Origin: Diadema setosum
Lineage: Eukaryota; Echinodermata; Echinoidea; Diadematoida; Diadematidae
Assembly: GCA_033980235.1 (NCBI GenBank)
Contig: CM067072.1
Span: forward strand, 25,636,192 to 25,700,191
DNA length: 64,000 nucleotides
Direction: 5' to 3'
Position numbers and translations under genes: made by a program. Below are positions 1 through 28,900 of the stretch, one piece after another. The notes beneath the pieces are model-generated. The model saw only the letters and a list, made by a program, of their open reading frames with translations. It did not search any database and was not told the DNA's origin. Each line of letters begins with the position of its first letter. The stretch's first letter is position 1.

Positions 1-2834
1 CCATGAGCGGCACATGACCTTGTTATGAACATTAAGATGCATTCTTATGAATATGCATATATGGATATGCATATCTATGAATCTGAAACAAGGTTGCTTT
101 ATGTATACCCCTAATTTTTGGGCAGAGGTGTAGTATGGAGTCTGATATGTCAGTTTCATACCCCATGTCCCAACAGAAAGCATTCTGAAGCATCTCTTTT
201 CAACAATCTTGATTTAAAACCTTCTGAATCTAATACCCTAATACATGAAAAACTTGGATGATTTCATATGCATAACCATCAGAACATAAAGAGAAAACAT
301 AAAACCAAAGTAAAACAACTGCATTTTGGGAACACGCTAAATTGCACAAAATGAAACAACTACACATGTAAATCAGTAAAAGGTACATTAGACTTGCATT
401 CTTTTTTTTTTTCTTTTTGCATCCTATCGTGGAAATTTGTGAACATAGGACTGTGATCCTTTTGACAGAATCACTTGAGTTCTAAAAGTGAAAGAGGGAA
501 CCATAAATAATAGCTTTAAATGTACTACATTTGTATCTGTTTTGCAGCCTACTACTGTATACGCTGTTATTTTCGTGTACAGATATTTTTGCGAATGACG
601 AGGTCATAGACATTTTCGCGAGATGTTGTTTTCGCGAATCGACGCTGACCTTTACATTAGTGCTCTATTAACAAAGCACATGTAGACACTTTCGCGTGTT
701 GTTACATTCGCGATCCAACTGTGATTCGCAAAAATTAAACCCTCGCGAAAATAACAGCTTATACAGTATGCCTGTAACAGGTAAGAGAGTAACATGGGGG
801 GGGGGGGGGGGGGGGAGAGGGGGTCATAGCAACACCCAAAACGAGACCAAGCATGGTTGAGCCATTAACACAGTTCTGCTTGGACTGACAAGCTCAAGTA
901 GTGGTCAAGATATATCAGTGTACATCTTCAGTTTGCATGCAACTGACCAACAATCACATTGAGAGGTGTAATGCACTTCACACAAAAATACTAGCTCTTT
1001 GTATTACCACAATATGGCTATGCACTGATGCCTAATGGGTAAAACAAATATACAAACTCTCAACAATTCTGGATAATGAACACTTCTACAACGTAAAAAC
1101 AAACACTTACCGGTTGTAGTTCTTGGGTGCTATTGGAATATTAACTTTTCTACAAAATGTTTATGAAAAGGACTTCTTACCAATCAGTAAAACTAATAAA
1201 ATACTGCTTAGAGTTTTAATCACCTTTACTCTTATCAGTTGTAGTTTGCTGAGGCTGAGGGTATTTCCTAACTAATTTGCAATGGCATGTACTCTCAACC
1301 TATCCCTGTTCTCAAATTCTGAATTTCAAATGCAGTTCACAGCCGATTAAACTTCCCCATCAGAGGCTGATAATTAATGGCCGTCAGGTTGTTTGAACAC
1401 TACAAATACAACTCTTTTTCCTTTCTAGTTAGAGCATGGTGACTGATATTCGCTTCTTGCTGAATTGTATATCATCGCAAGCTCCATCCGCTGCATTAAC
1501 AGGATACTTCAAACAAATAAATGCTCATGTGGAATAAAGACAGTGTCTTCATGTTCATATATCACAATGTCAAAATGTATACTCCTCAATTCAGAGGTGA
1601 AAAGTTACATGTCTGTAACATCCACAATGTCCACAAAAACACAGAGCATGTGGCCATTTCAGATTGGATACATTGTAGTACTTAAGTCAGTAAATACAAA
1701 TATACATAATCAGTTTCCGCTCATATATAACACGACATCATTAATTCTGCAAAGGTACTTTCTTTATACATTTACACCATCAACATCATCACACAAAAAT
1801 TTATATCGTCATCCCTTTATCTTGAACTATACATTTTCGTGGCAATCTATATATAGATATTTACAGGTTGCGAAAAGTATTTTATCCTAGCAACATTGAG
1901 TACATTAATAAAGCATCAAAAATAGATTATAGTTCTCATTTATTTATATGTTTACCTCTTTATATTTCAATATCTATATATGTTTTTTAAATCACTGTCT
2001 TATTCTATTCATCAAATGCTTTAATACTATAAGGAAGATCCAGGGATTACACAAGTACAAACAAATGTACAGGGCTTAGTGTGTCGTGGTGTGTTAAAAA
2101 CACCAGCAACAAAAGCTTTATGTATGTCCTACACTGTCTCATTCTTGTAAGTGCTGTTCTTACACATTTAAGGGCCACACCACTGCTACAGTGTACACAT
2201 TACACTATTAAACACTAATAACAAATGTTGGGTATGCAATAACACTGCACACTGCACACCATCAACTTCACTCTGTCAACACTAAACCGTGTATCAATAC
2301 ATGCCACACAAGGTTGGCCGACACCACACTTGAAACACTACACAGAATTAGGGGTGGACAACACTACACAAATACAATGCCCTTGTGTGTGTTTGGGGTG
2401 CTATCAGCAATACAAGGCATTGCCCCACGGATGGTAATGACACACGACGCTGCTCTTCAAATGCAAAATCACCACCTGATCATACCTCTTTCCATGGCAA
2501 TCTGCATTCAAAAACCAGAAGATGTGAAACACTGTGTAAACACTCTTTGGTGGTAACACCCCCTTCTGTTTTAAGTGCTTTCCCATCACCCCAAGAGATC
2601 CTTGCACAATTGCAACACGCTAGGCAGTCAAAGAGTCACTTCACTACACACCATCTTACCATGGGACATCGCAGTCACGTCAGTCTATTGACCCAAATAA
2701 TGCTCCATCTTTCACTGTTATCTGTCTCATCTCTTTGTTGTTGTTGTTTTTTTCTCTCTGTCTCCACTTCTCTCTCTCTCACTCTCTCTCATCCTCTCGC
2801 TCTCTCTCTCTCTCCCACTCCCTCTTCCTCGGAC
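1..2834. other. Flank downstream of PRKAA, 3' UTR plus repeats
   Basis: No host coding exon is recognisable here. The part next to 2834 must contain the PRKAA 3' UTR, which lies on the minus strand. A TC-rich low-complexity tract occupies about 2750-2825, immediately after the stop codon. A MITE lies at 553-768 and a G homopolymer at about 796-815. The longer open frames, for example 1465-1890, have low-complexity translations and no recognisable domain, so I regard them as chance. Confidence 0.6.
553..768. mobile_element. MITE, TACTGTATACG family (copy 1)
   Basis: The left end reads TACTGTATACGCTGTTATTT and the right end is its inverted complement, ending in GCTTATACAGTA. The 216-bp interior is rich in CGCGAAAA-type words. 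The terminal TA on both sides fits a TA target duplication as used by Tc1/mariner-type elements. A second, diverged member lies at 3487-3730. It has no coding capacity. Confidence 0.75.
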
Positions 2835-18409
<15,575 letters not shown>

Positions 18410-19078
18410 CCTGGCGTTATTTCGTAGATTAGTTTACCGATGTTTCCCAGGGTGAGCTTGGTTTCGAGGAGTGCTTTGCTCACGAGCCACAATACATTTA
18501 TTACAGAGAGTTGAGTGCGCACCTCGCGCTAACTGTGTAAACATAAACAACTGCCAAGTTTATAATGTAGGTCAAGCATAAGTATTTATTTAAAAGATTA
18601 TCTAAATAAAATTATATGATCATAAAAAATGCTAAATTATATTCAAAAATATAAATTTGTATTATTATATTGCTGAAAATTTCACTTTATTGGAATAAAA
18701 TATATTTAAAATATGATCATAGTGAACATATTAAATTTGGCAAATATGTGGCCATGGCCCTGTGCGCGCGGAGCACGTGCACTTATGTTGATCAACATTT
18801 CGTACGCGCGATCTACTACATGCATTAGAATTAGCATCCACGTGATGAACAGGGGAGGGGATAGCGGGGAAACACCGTTGCCAGATGACACAGGAGATCA
18901 CACAAACTTCGTAGACTGCGTGCAGCAGTATTAGTTCTAATGTGCTATATGGCCGTTGTCATCAAGTCATGTCAGTGTTGCTTGCAAGATTGACCTTTTA
19001 GTGTATTATCGTCTGGTTGTTAGTGGATGAGTAAACCTTTTCTGAGGATTTTCATGGTTACATAAAGTATTGGATGTC
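18410..19078. promoter_or_regulatory. Divergent PRKAA / ARMC7 promoter region
   Basis: The two start codons face away from each other and are 669 bp apart. The region is AT-rich at 18560-18730, followed by a CpG-containing stretch (about 18750-18830, with GCGCGCGG and GTACGCGCG). No TATA box is obvious at either gene. Just upstream of ARMC7 there are short upstream frames: ATG at 19027 runs to TAA at 19065, and ATG at 19074 overlaps the real start. A shared bidirectional promoter is an inference from spacing. Confidence 0.55.
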
Positions 19079-20128
19079 ATGTTTAGTTCGAGAGAGAGAT
19101 TAGAAAACCGAACACCATCGGAAGGTGTAGGAAGACTGCAGTATTTGCAAGCCCTGGTAACCGAGTTTCAGCAAACTGAAAGTGAAGGTAAGCAGCGGGT
19201 AATATGAATAGTAAGTTGAACAAAGAGTTTGACATGTGATTCCATCAAAGATCGCACTCTGTGAAGATGTAACCATTTAATATGTTTAATAACATATGTA
19301 AATCATAGCTTACCATAGAAGATCCACACCTACATGAACAATGATGAAAGCTATGCCTATAAATAATACTGTCAGTGTTGTTCTGGTCAATGTCAACACT
19401 CCACAATGCTAAAAAAATGTTGTTGTATGTTGGCGTGGTGCGATTTATTCAAGTGAGGCCGGGGGTTAGAGGATTAATGAGGATTACCCCGCCTCATGCC
19501 TCATCTCCAGGGCAGGGGCCTGCTAGATTATTCTTTCCTATAGTATTGCACTGGCCCTTAGACGTGGTCAGTTGTAAAGTGGAGTTCCATGCGCATGTTG
19601 TCAAATGGGGCACAGCTCAATCAGCTCAGGGCTGTAACGTTAGGTACGTAATTGCATACAAATTTCTGCAACATCCGACTAGGTACTGATAATATAAATG
19701 GGTGCGTTTCAATATAATTCTGTCTTCTTCTTTTCCTCCCTCAGCTCCGTTAATGTCGGAGATTGATGAGTGTGGATTGCAGAGAGGTATTCAGGAGTAG
19801 GCACCTTCCTGTTAGATAGGTGATATCAGGGGGGGGGGGGGCAGAGTTGGAAAGGTTGATGTTCAGTCGGTTAAAATGGAGTTTGAATATAAAGTGAAGG
19901 AAACATAGCAGGAATTTGTCATTGGCAGACCGTGGGAGGTTGGGGTCATATGGTAAGAGTGTGGTGTAAGTAAACTGGAGCGCAGTCTGGGTGCAAAAGT
20001 CATTGGAAGGAGAGGGATAGTCCATCACAGGCCCGTAGCCAGGATTTTTCAAGGGGGGGTGCGGTCACTAAAAAAACGGACCTTCGGTACCAATACCAAT
20101 GATGACACACACACACACACACACACAC

Positions 20129-20166
<38 letters not shown>

Positions 20167-23100
20167 TTTGGACGACCGAACTACAAAAGTTGCAAATTGT
20201 GAATTTTGACTGTTTTAATGACGTTTTAAAGTCTCGAGGAAATTTGTATTTTTGTCTGTTGCATGCAATCGCGTTACGGTATTTCACTAGGAAATAGTAA
20301 AAACTCATTTTGCCAGGAAGTTGCAAAGTTTAATTGTGTTCGAGACTCTGCGCGCGTAGCGCGCCGCAAAATTGAGAATAGTGATTTTCCTGGTGTTGTT
20401 TTAACTTTTATTTTTTTCTATTGTATACCCGCGTTAGCAGGCCTGAAGCCTGGTATGCGAGTTTGTCAAAAACGAAAATAAATAAGAAAATTTTTAAAAC
20501 AAAATGAATTGTAAATGTGAAGCATTTATATTTTGCCTCCTTGTGGTAGGATATTTCCAGCATTTCCGAACTTTCAAATAATCATTTTAGATTAATAATA
20601 TTAAAGGTAGTAGATCCGATTCGCAAACATCTCCAATATCAGTCAAATGTCATATTAACCATAATCATCATGCTAAGAAGGTTTTCTTTGTGAAATTTGG
20701 AGGTCAGTGAAATTCAAAAATTAAACATCCGTTAGCCATTGGAAGAAGTTGATTGCAAATTCAGACCTCCGGCTTAGTGCTCAGATGTTTTCCTATTTGA
20801 TCTGATCTGTCTTACTGTGCACACTAAGATACATACTGGAATGGTTATTTCTTATCTATTAAATTATAGTAGGTTATTTGGTTACTAGCTGTCTCTGGGC
20901 ATTTTCGAATTTGGGCTGCAAACAGTGGCGTATCTAGGGAAAACGGCGCCCGGGGCAAGCACGAAAATTGCGCCCCTAATTTCTGAAAAAAAGTGTTCAA
21001 CCCCTACCCCATCCCGGTAGGGACTTTAAACAAAGTCCGCATGATGCTTTTTCAAGCACTTAAAAGGGATCTTTTTGAGGGTGATTTAAATGTAATGAAT
21101 TTTGATAGATTTTGGCGAGCGAGCGCAGCGAGCGAGCCGAAAATTTTTGTATTTCAGCTTACAAAACATGGAATTTTTGTTATTTTTTGCTTACCAAATC
21201 TTACAATTCTAATCAAGATATAGTGACAGCCTTATAGATATCGATTTATACCAAAAGAACCGAGGACTTAAAAAAATACTCTAAATTAGTGCGCGCGAGT
21301 GTGCTGAAATTTGTAAATGTCCTCGTCATCATCACGTATTGTTCTTATATTTTTTTTATATAAATTTTGGCGAGCGAGCGCAGCGAGCGAGCCGAAAATT
21401 TTTGTATTTCAGCTTACAAAACATGGAATTCTTGTCATTTTTTGCTTATTAAATCTCACAATTATAGTGACGACCTTATAGATAACGATTTATACCAACA
21501 AACTGAGGACTTGAAAAAATACTCTAAATTAGTACGAGCGAGTGAGCCGAAATTTGTATATTTCTGCGTCATCATTACGTTTTTTTCTTATCTTTTTTGA
21601 TTTTTTTTCTTGCGCCCCCCTTCCCCGTATGTTCGAAACCGTTGGCGTCCTCTTTTGATCCAATCGGCGATCGCTTCAGAAGGAATGAAATTGCAGCCGC
21701 TGCTCCGTGAAACATTTTGCCTGCTAAATATAAAATGACATGTGTGAACACAATAGACACTGCCATTTTGTCATCATCACGTTTTGTTCTTACCTTCTTT
21801 TTTATACAAATATTGGCGAGCGAGCGCAGCGAGCGAGCCGAAAATTTTTGTATTTCAGCTCACAGAACATAATGTTTGTGTGAATACAATAAACATTGTC
21901 GTTTTGTCCGCGTCATCATGTTTTGTTTTTATCTTGCTTGATTTGGTTTTCTGCCACCCCCCCCCCCCCCCTTACCATTCTCCCTCCCCCTTCCGGGCGA
22001 GTTTTTTTTTTTTTTTTGTTCTTCTTCTTCTTCTTCTTTTTCTTTTCTTTTTTTCTTCTTCTTCTTCGTTTTTTTTTTCTTCTTCTTCTTCGTTTTTTTT
22101 TTCGTTTTTTTGCGCACCCAAGGAGTGGCGCCCGGGGCACGTGCCCCCCTTCCCCCCCCCCCCCCTAGATACGCCACTGGCTGCAAAGAGATCCACTACC
22201 TTTAAGTTAGAAGAGAGATAAGTAAATAATGATAAAATAAACAAACAAAAAAGAATGAGTTTCTTTTGTAATACTATCTGACAAACTTTTTACTTTACCA
22301 TTTTACTTCATAGCTCAGCACTTTCCATTTTCTCTCATACCCTCTTACCCATTACATTTAAATGAAATACAACTAAAATGAGTTTGCGTGCCTGCATAAT
22401 ACTCTTTGGAAATTACAAGTGAAATTTTTTTTAGGTTTTGGCTCACTTTAAAATGAGAACCAATAGAACTGTCACAACATGAGAAAATGTATAAGTAATA
22501 ATCAACACTAAATTTCTGAATTTGGCCTGCAAAGAAATCCGTTACCTGTAAGTTAGAAAAGAGATTAGTAAATAATGATAAAATAAAAAAGAAAGAAAAG
22601 AATGAGTTTCTACCGCTGTATTCAGAACAGAGCCTGAAACGATGCAGGCTCAAGAAATCGTTTGTACTATAATACGTCTTGAAGTACTGTGTGATACTGT
22701 TGACTCAGACTTCTACAAAGCTGTAAGTGAGAATTGTAATCCAATCCGACTCATTTTGTCTCTCCTGATCGTTCGTAAGAAATGCTAATTCATGACCACC
22801 TTTTCACAATTTGATTGGAGCATGCATTCATAATGGAAAATAGTTGACATAATAATCTATAATATAATATAATAATCTATCATGCCAACATGTACTTATA
22901 TACATGTACTATATCTTTGTGAGACGTAGATATAAAATGTCTCAGGTTTTCGATTATAGTTATAATTTCGAGGAAATTTCTTTAATTTTTATCATAATAA
23001 AAACATTATACGTAAACTTGAGGCTATTAGATTTTCATCCACTTACCTCTGTTTCTGTGAAAAAATGCAAGTGTCAACCTCAATGTCATCCACGAATCGC

Positions 23101-25887
23101 ACGTACTCGGGCGGCCAGTGGAAAAAAAAAAAAAAAAAACACCGGTCACACGCGCCAAGGGCCATGGCATGCAGTGCCAATATAATAATAGCTCGCACAA
23201 ATTGATACATAACATTTGTGTTTGTGTGCATGGGTACGATCCGATGGTTCATACAACAAAAGGGTTTCGTACAATTATTTGTAACATTGTTAAACGTACT
23301 CTTCCCCATTTACGTAGCATAATAATGTGTCTTTATATTTATTTGGATTGTTATCTTGAGAATTGCTAAAAACCGTTATTATGAAAAAGTGGACCTTTCA
23401 GAATTTGGGGGGGGTGCGTACGCACCCGACGCACCCCCCCTGGCTACGGGCCTGCATCAGGCACTTTCTGTTCTGTTTGATAAATTCTTGGCAGATTCCA
23501 GTGGTGTAATAGCAGGTAGCAACAAAGTGTACAATGGTCTCTACTCTCATCTTCCTCTTTGCATAGGGGGCATGTGGGGTCCACTTGCTTCTTTATTTTG
23601 AGGAGTCTTGTTTGTAGTAGGTATGTGGATGTTAGGAATTGAGCTCTAGCTGTCAGGGCCTGACAGAGGATATGGGATGGAGGGTTTGAGGGGTAGAGTA
23701 TCCTTGGGTTGTTATGAGTCCAGTGTGTCCAAAATGCAAGTGAGGGTCTGAAATTAATTTTTTCTGTGAGGTCCTTTTGTGTTGCTGTAGAGATGATATT
23801 TCTTATGAGGCGTTTCCATTGGGGGTATGGCATGAAATGGTTCGTGAGGTCACTGAGCTTGGGAAGGTTGTATTTTGACAGAGTGGTTTTCAGAGTAGAG
23901 ATGAATGGGGTGTTGCGGCTTACTGCATGGAGAAAGGTGTGCCGCTCAAACCTTGTGTGGTCTAGGTTGAGGGTTTGGCCAAGCAGTAGGAGTTTTTCAT
24001 GATCAATTCGTTGTGAGATTGGGTGTAGGCCGATGAGGAGATAAATACTTTCGTCTGCAGCTGACAGGGGTAGACCAATGATCCACTTGAAGAGGTGTGT
24101 TTGCGCCTGGTCGAGTTTGGTAATCATGCTTTTTGTTAGGTGGTATATGGTCACTCCATAAAGCATGCGGGGGCGACAGAAAGTATTCCATAAGTGTGCG
24201 GATAGTGTGGGGATAAGGCCTAGAGTATGGGCTCCGACTCCAGAGAGGGCATAGAAGGTTTTGAGCCCTTTTGCGATGATGGTGTCTGTTGGGTCAAGCC
24301 GGGTTCCAGATTTCATGATCCCATGATGCTCGTAGGAGGTCTCCTGTTCGATGAAAGCACCACTCATTGTCATGTCATTCTTTAATTCTTCCAGTGCCAA
24401 TGGTGTGTGATAGACCTATGATAAGTTCTTCTCCAGGGCTGGACAGAAGGAATGGAAAAGCTGTAGAAGTTGATATTATTTAAACTATACACAGCCCACG
24501 CTGTGCTTGCGCACGACGTCTGGTCAGGCTAATATTAATGATAATATTTGATACTTCTAGTAACCTACACTCCAATTGTATCATGCAATTTTGTCTCCAT
24601 AGTAGTGAGACTAGTACATTCAGAGAGGCTGCTCTTTCAGTCATCCGAGTGATGCAGCCTTCTGTTGGGTCACACAAGCTCTAAGCAAAGAGGCATGTTT
24701 TTTTACTAGCACTATGCACCGTCACTTTTATTGTACATTAGTGACATCTAAAATCATCTTGTTCACCATGTCACCCTCTGACGCACAACACTTCTACCAT
24801 CCCGGGATAGTTTCAAGGAACTGCTGAAAGGGATTACTACTTCAAGGTTCAAGGTTCAAGTAAAAGATTTCCAATTTTGTGATGGATCTAGAATTGGAAA
24901 TAGAATTTTTATTGAAGCAAGAGATGAAGCCAAGGCGTGAAGGTTGAGGTGTGAGTTTTCTTCAGTTTGTCTCCCGCTCTACTGTAGGTCCTTTTTCTCC
25001 CGACTTGTTTGTTAAAATTATTGATCAGCAGTTGCGACCTTGCAAATTTCATTTGTAGAATGTTATTGTTTTCATCATAAGTGCTTCCGATGTGCAGTGA
25101 TTTAAATGTCTGTTCACTTTTCAGAATGCAGGGAGCAGGTCTTGGCCAACCTTTCTAACTTTGCGTATGATCCGATCAACTATGACTACTTGCGACAGCT
25201 GAATGTCATCGATCTATTCCTTGGTAAGTTGCACTTTGTAAGGTATTTGTACAGCATAAGTGCGTATACAGCTGTATCTCGTTAACATTGTCACTGAAAA
25301 TTACATTGTTGTTGGACATAATTTGCACAGTACTCCACAGGCATTTGAAAAATGTTGATCAGCATTGCGACATTTATCTTTGTGGTGGTACTGTTTTATT
25401 TTGAATTAAAACAATGTGATAAAATCCCAAATTTCTTTGAATGACCTGGGGGCATTTCATGAAGGAACTTGTCGGATAAAATATCTGACAAGTCAGTTAT
25501 ATCCGACAAGTTTTGAGAAATTCTTTAGTGTGATTGGCTGATTTCTCTGAACTTGTCGGATATAACTGACTTGTCAGATATTTGATCCGACAAGTTCCTT
25601 CGTGAAATGCCCCGATGTGTAGCATATGCTTAAAAAAATGAATAAAATAAAAATATGGCGGTGCCAGCTTTGCCCTATCTTGAAGGGAACATTGATAATA
25701 TCTGTTACATTATGTGTAATTTTGCATTCTACTTATGATATGTATGTATATATATTTTTTTTTTCCAGACACATTGACAGAGCCCAATGAGAGACTGGTA
25801 GAGTTTGGTATCGGAGGACTCTGCAACCTTGCTTTGGGTGAGCACTTCTTTCGATTTCCCGGATTTTGTTGATTTTATCTTCTTCTT

Positions 25888-25930
<43 letters not shown>

Positions 25931-28900
25931 TTGCATCCCCAAAGTTAGCAAGCTGTGTGCAGGCAAGATAGGGAACCTGGATGATGTGTTTGTATGACAT
26001 CAAGAGACACAATTTAGCCAAGCCAAACTAAAGTAGAATAGAAATTCTGCCTGACAAAACTGATTCACATATTACGTGCAGTGCTTTGTTTTAAATTTTG
26101 TAGTCGCGTAGAATGGAACTGTTGGAGTCCTACTGTGCAATGCTTGAATTATCAAAAGCAGGTTCTGTTACATTCTAGTCTGCAGCCAACATATGGGGAT
26201 GTGTTTTAAAATGATGTTTCATCCAGTATTGAAGCCATAGTTCACTTTGGAGATATCAAGGATCTTTTTAGAAGTTGATTTATGACAGTGTCTGTCTTGT
26301 GGTATCTAATGGAAGTTCCTCACAATATGAAGGAGCAAACAAAAGTTATGAAGAACTGAATCTTAAAGGGATCGTATAGTTTTGGTTGAGACCTTATTTC
26401 AGGTTTCTAACATTTTTTGGTGAGATAATGACAAACCTCTTATGAAATATGAAAGAGCATGTAATTCCATGAGGAATTCAATGTTTATTTGATGAAAATT
26501 AGTTTTCAAATGGCTGAGATATCCAAAACAGAGCGATTCTAATAAAGTGTGGGACCCACATTTTATTATGATCGCTTTGTTTTACTTTGTTTTTGGATGT
26601 GTCAGTCATTCCAAACCCGATTTTCATCAAATAAACTTTGAATTCCTCTTAAAATGGTATGCTCTGTACTATTTCATAAGTGTTTTCTTGGTATCTTGCA
26701 AAAAGTTAAAAGCCGAATTCTCATCTCCACCAATACTGTACCATCCCTTTAACTCTATTACCCACATATAAATTGGTTGAAATGAAAGTCACTTTAAAAA
26801 AAAATTGTAACTTCCACCAAGGGTTTACAGTAGACTTACAATGACATGAAGAATAGGTATTTTAAATTTAAAAGGATGCAATTTTCCCATTTATTTCATG
26901 TTGTGATAACAGCATATTGAGCAGTTCCTGCAGGCCATCTAGTACACAATGTAAGTAAATGTTACCATTGCTATTGCTAAAGTGGACTTCCTTTTAGTGT
27001 AGATTGTGGAAAATATCATGTAGTATGCACATTGTGATACCACCACAAAATCATGAACATTCAAACTGTTTTTTCTATACTTTTTTCCATTCGTCATCAT
27101 GTAATTAAACAAGTAAAATTCATTGTACATGACAAAATATGGAAAATTAATAACCCAATCAAAGAAACGTTTTTACAGTTTATATTATCTGCAGTTTTTA
27201 TATTATTTGTTTTCTGCATGGATGCATGATATCATATGCCAAAAATTTACCATGCCCTCTTTCCTGTAGATAAGGAGAACAAGGCTTTAATACTGCAGAA
27301 TGATGGGGTGTCACTGGTGAAAGATTGCCTGTCTAGGTAAGATTATGAAATGAAGCCGTTACGGTAAGACGTGACTTACATATACAATGATGTTGGTGAC
27401 ACCTGTACTGTGATTGCTGCTGAGTTTGATATTCACATTATTGTATAATATGTTGTTTCATAAAGATATTGGTTTGACTGAAATTATGAAGTTCTAAGGA
27501 AACAATGACTTATTGGGGGAACATTTCAAAGTGGCTGCATAATGTTCAGAACCAAATGAAGACACACACATACAGGAAATATATCCAATTCCAAGTTAAG
27601 GCCTAACTGAAGATATGTCTTGCTATAGATAATTTTGTTATTTGGATGTAGTGGTTGTATTTTCCTGATAAGATCAACATGAGGAATCATTACTATGCAC
27701 ATGATTGCATTCAAAATATTTTCAAGGACATTGAGATGATTCACTTGTGTAGCACCCAATGGCACTGCTTTCTATCCAATGTGTTCTTGCAGCCCAAATG
27801 AAGAGACGGTACTATCTGCCATTACTACACTGATGTATCTCACTACACCAGCCTCCAAATCAGGTAATGTACACATAGGTGATTTTAAGAGCTGTAAACA
27901 ACAAATGTGTGTTTTGTCTCATTGACTTGTTTGCATGGAGTAACACAGTGTGTTCAATATGGCTGCAGTAACAATACTGTTGTCCCTGTTAGCCACTATA
28001 GTATTGAAGTGCTGATAGCCAAAATGAAAGCATATTTGCTGCCTCCCAGGTACCAGGTTAGAATTCTAATTTGCTTTCCAGGAGGGCTGCTTTTTTAGTG
28101 AAATGTTATTAAATCTGCCAGGTAACATGGGAGAACTTACAAAGTTATGTGATTTTATTTAGATTCTTACTGGCATGCACCATGGAAGCCAGCAGTTTAA
28201 AATTCTGGTGTGGATCCCCCCCCCCCCCCTAAAAAAGAAGAAGAAAGAATGCCTATTGTATGTCCGTGTGTGTGTGGGGGGGGGGGGGGGTGGGTGGTGG
28301 GGGTGGTACATTATAAATGGCAACACATGACATGTAGAGTTGAATAAAGTCACACACACACACACAAGATATATCCTTTTGGCGTACCTCTTCACAAGAT
28401 TTCCCAACTCAACAATGAATGAATGTAAATAATCCCAAAAGAGTTTCAAAATAATGTCTCTGACATGCAAGAGAAAAATCAGTGATACTTCCAGTGATGT
28501 TCAAGTACTGTAATATTGGATATTTTTGTGTGAGTAATTTTTCACACTCAGCTGGGTGAGATGAATTTTGCATGTTTTTAATTCTGCATAACCAAAACGT
28601 TCCATAGTGGTACATATAACAGGGGGAAAAAAAAAATTGCCGACTGAAAAATGTTTTGCCTACCTCTTCATTCCCCCATCTACCATATCTGCAGAAATCA
28701 CAGCACCCTCTATAGTTGAGTGCATGCACAGATTTGCTGGATCGTCGAACAAGCGATTGAGCAACTTGGCTGAAGTGTTTCTTCAGGTATTATATTCAGT
28801 CACCTTTGACATTTTGTGGGCATTGTTCGACAGTTAGAGTATTTATTCCACAGCTTGCTTCATTCACCAAACTGCAAACAAAACCCTCTGTGAAAATATG

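Larger units (their letters stand above)
20028..23454. mobile_element. TIR transposon (hAT-like ends) with 5-bp target duplication CATCA
   Basis: Ends CAGGCCCGTAGCCAGG and CCTGGCTACGGGCCTG are perfect inverted repeats, followed on both sides by G/C-homopolymer-rich inner sequence. CATCA directly flanks the element at 20023-20027 and 23455-23459, a clean target duplication inside the retrotransposon. The 3427-bp interior includes a nested hAT-type element (20923-22179), (CA)n and (TA)n at 20104-20164, and a duplicated segment (about 22181-22260 and 22528-22610). No transposase frame survives, so it is non-autonomous. CAG-starting ends with a 5-bp duplication resemble some hAT groups. Confidence 0.85.
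19690..24480 (-). mobile_element. Non-LTR retrotransposon fragment, split by a DNA transposon
   Basis: On the minus strand, 23444-24400 encodes the end of a non-LTR retrotransposon polyprotein: a reverse transcriptase thumb-like region with [14 protein letters not shown], then a cysteine/histidine cluster [14 protein letters not shown]. The sequence is interrupted at 23455-23459 by a TIR element and resumes at 20027 on the other side with a protein-like stretch (DYPSPSNDF and following) to about 19830. One frame change lies close to the junction. The catalytic YADD part is absent, so the copy is 5'-truncated near 24400-24480. The clade cannot be set from this fragment. Confidence 0.7.

Noticed and set aside
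21784..22244. Lysine/glutamate-rich or phenylalanine-rich proteins
   Set aside because: They arise from the TTC-rich tract inside the non-autonomous hAT element, with frames on both strands and no conserved domain.
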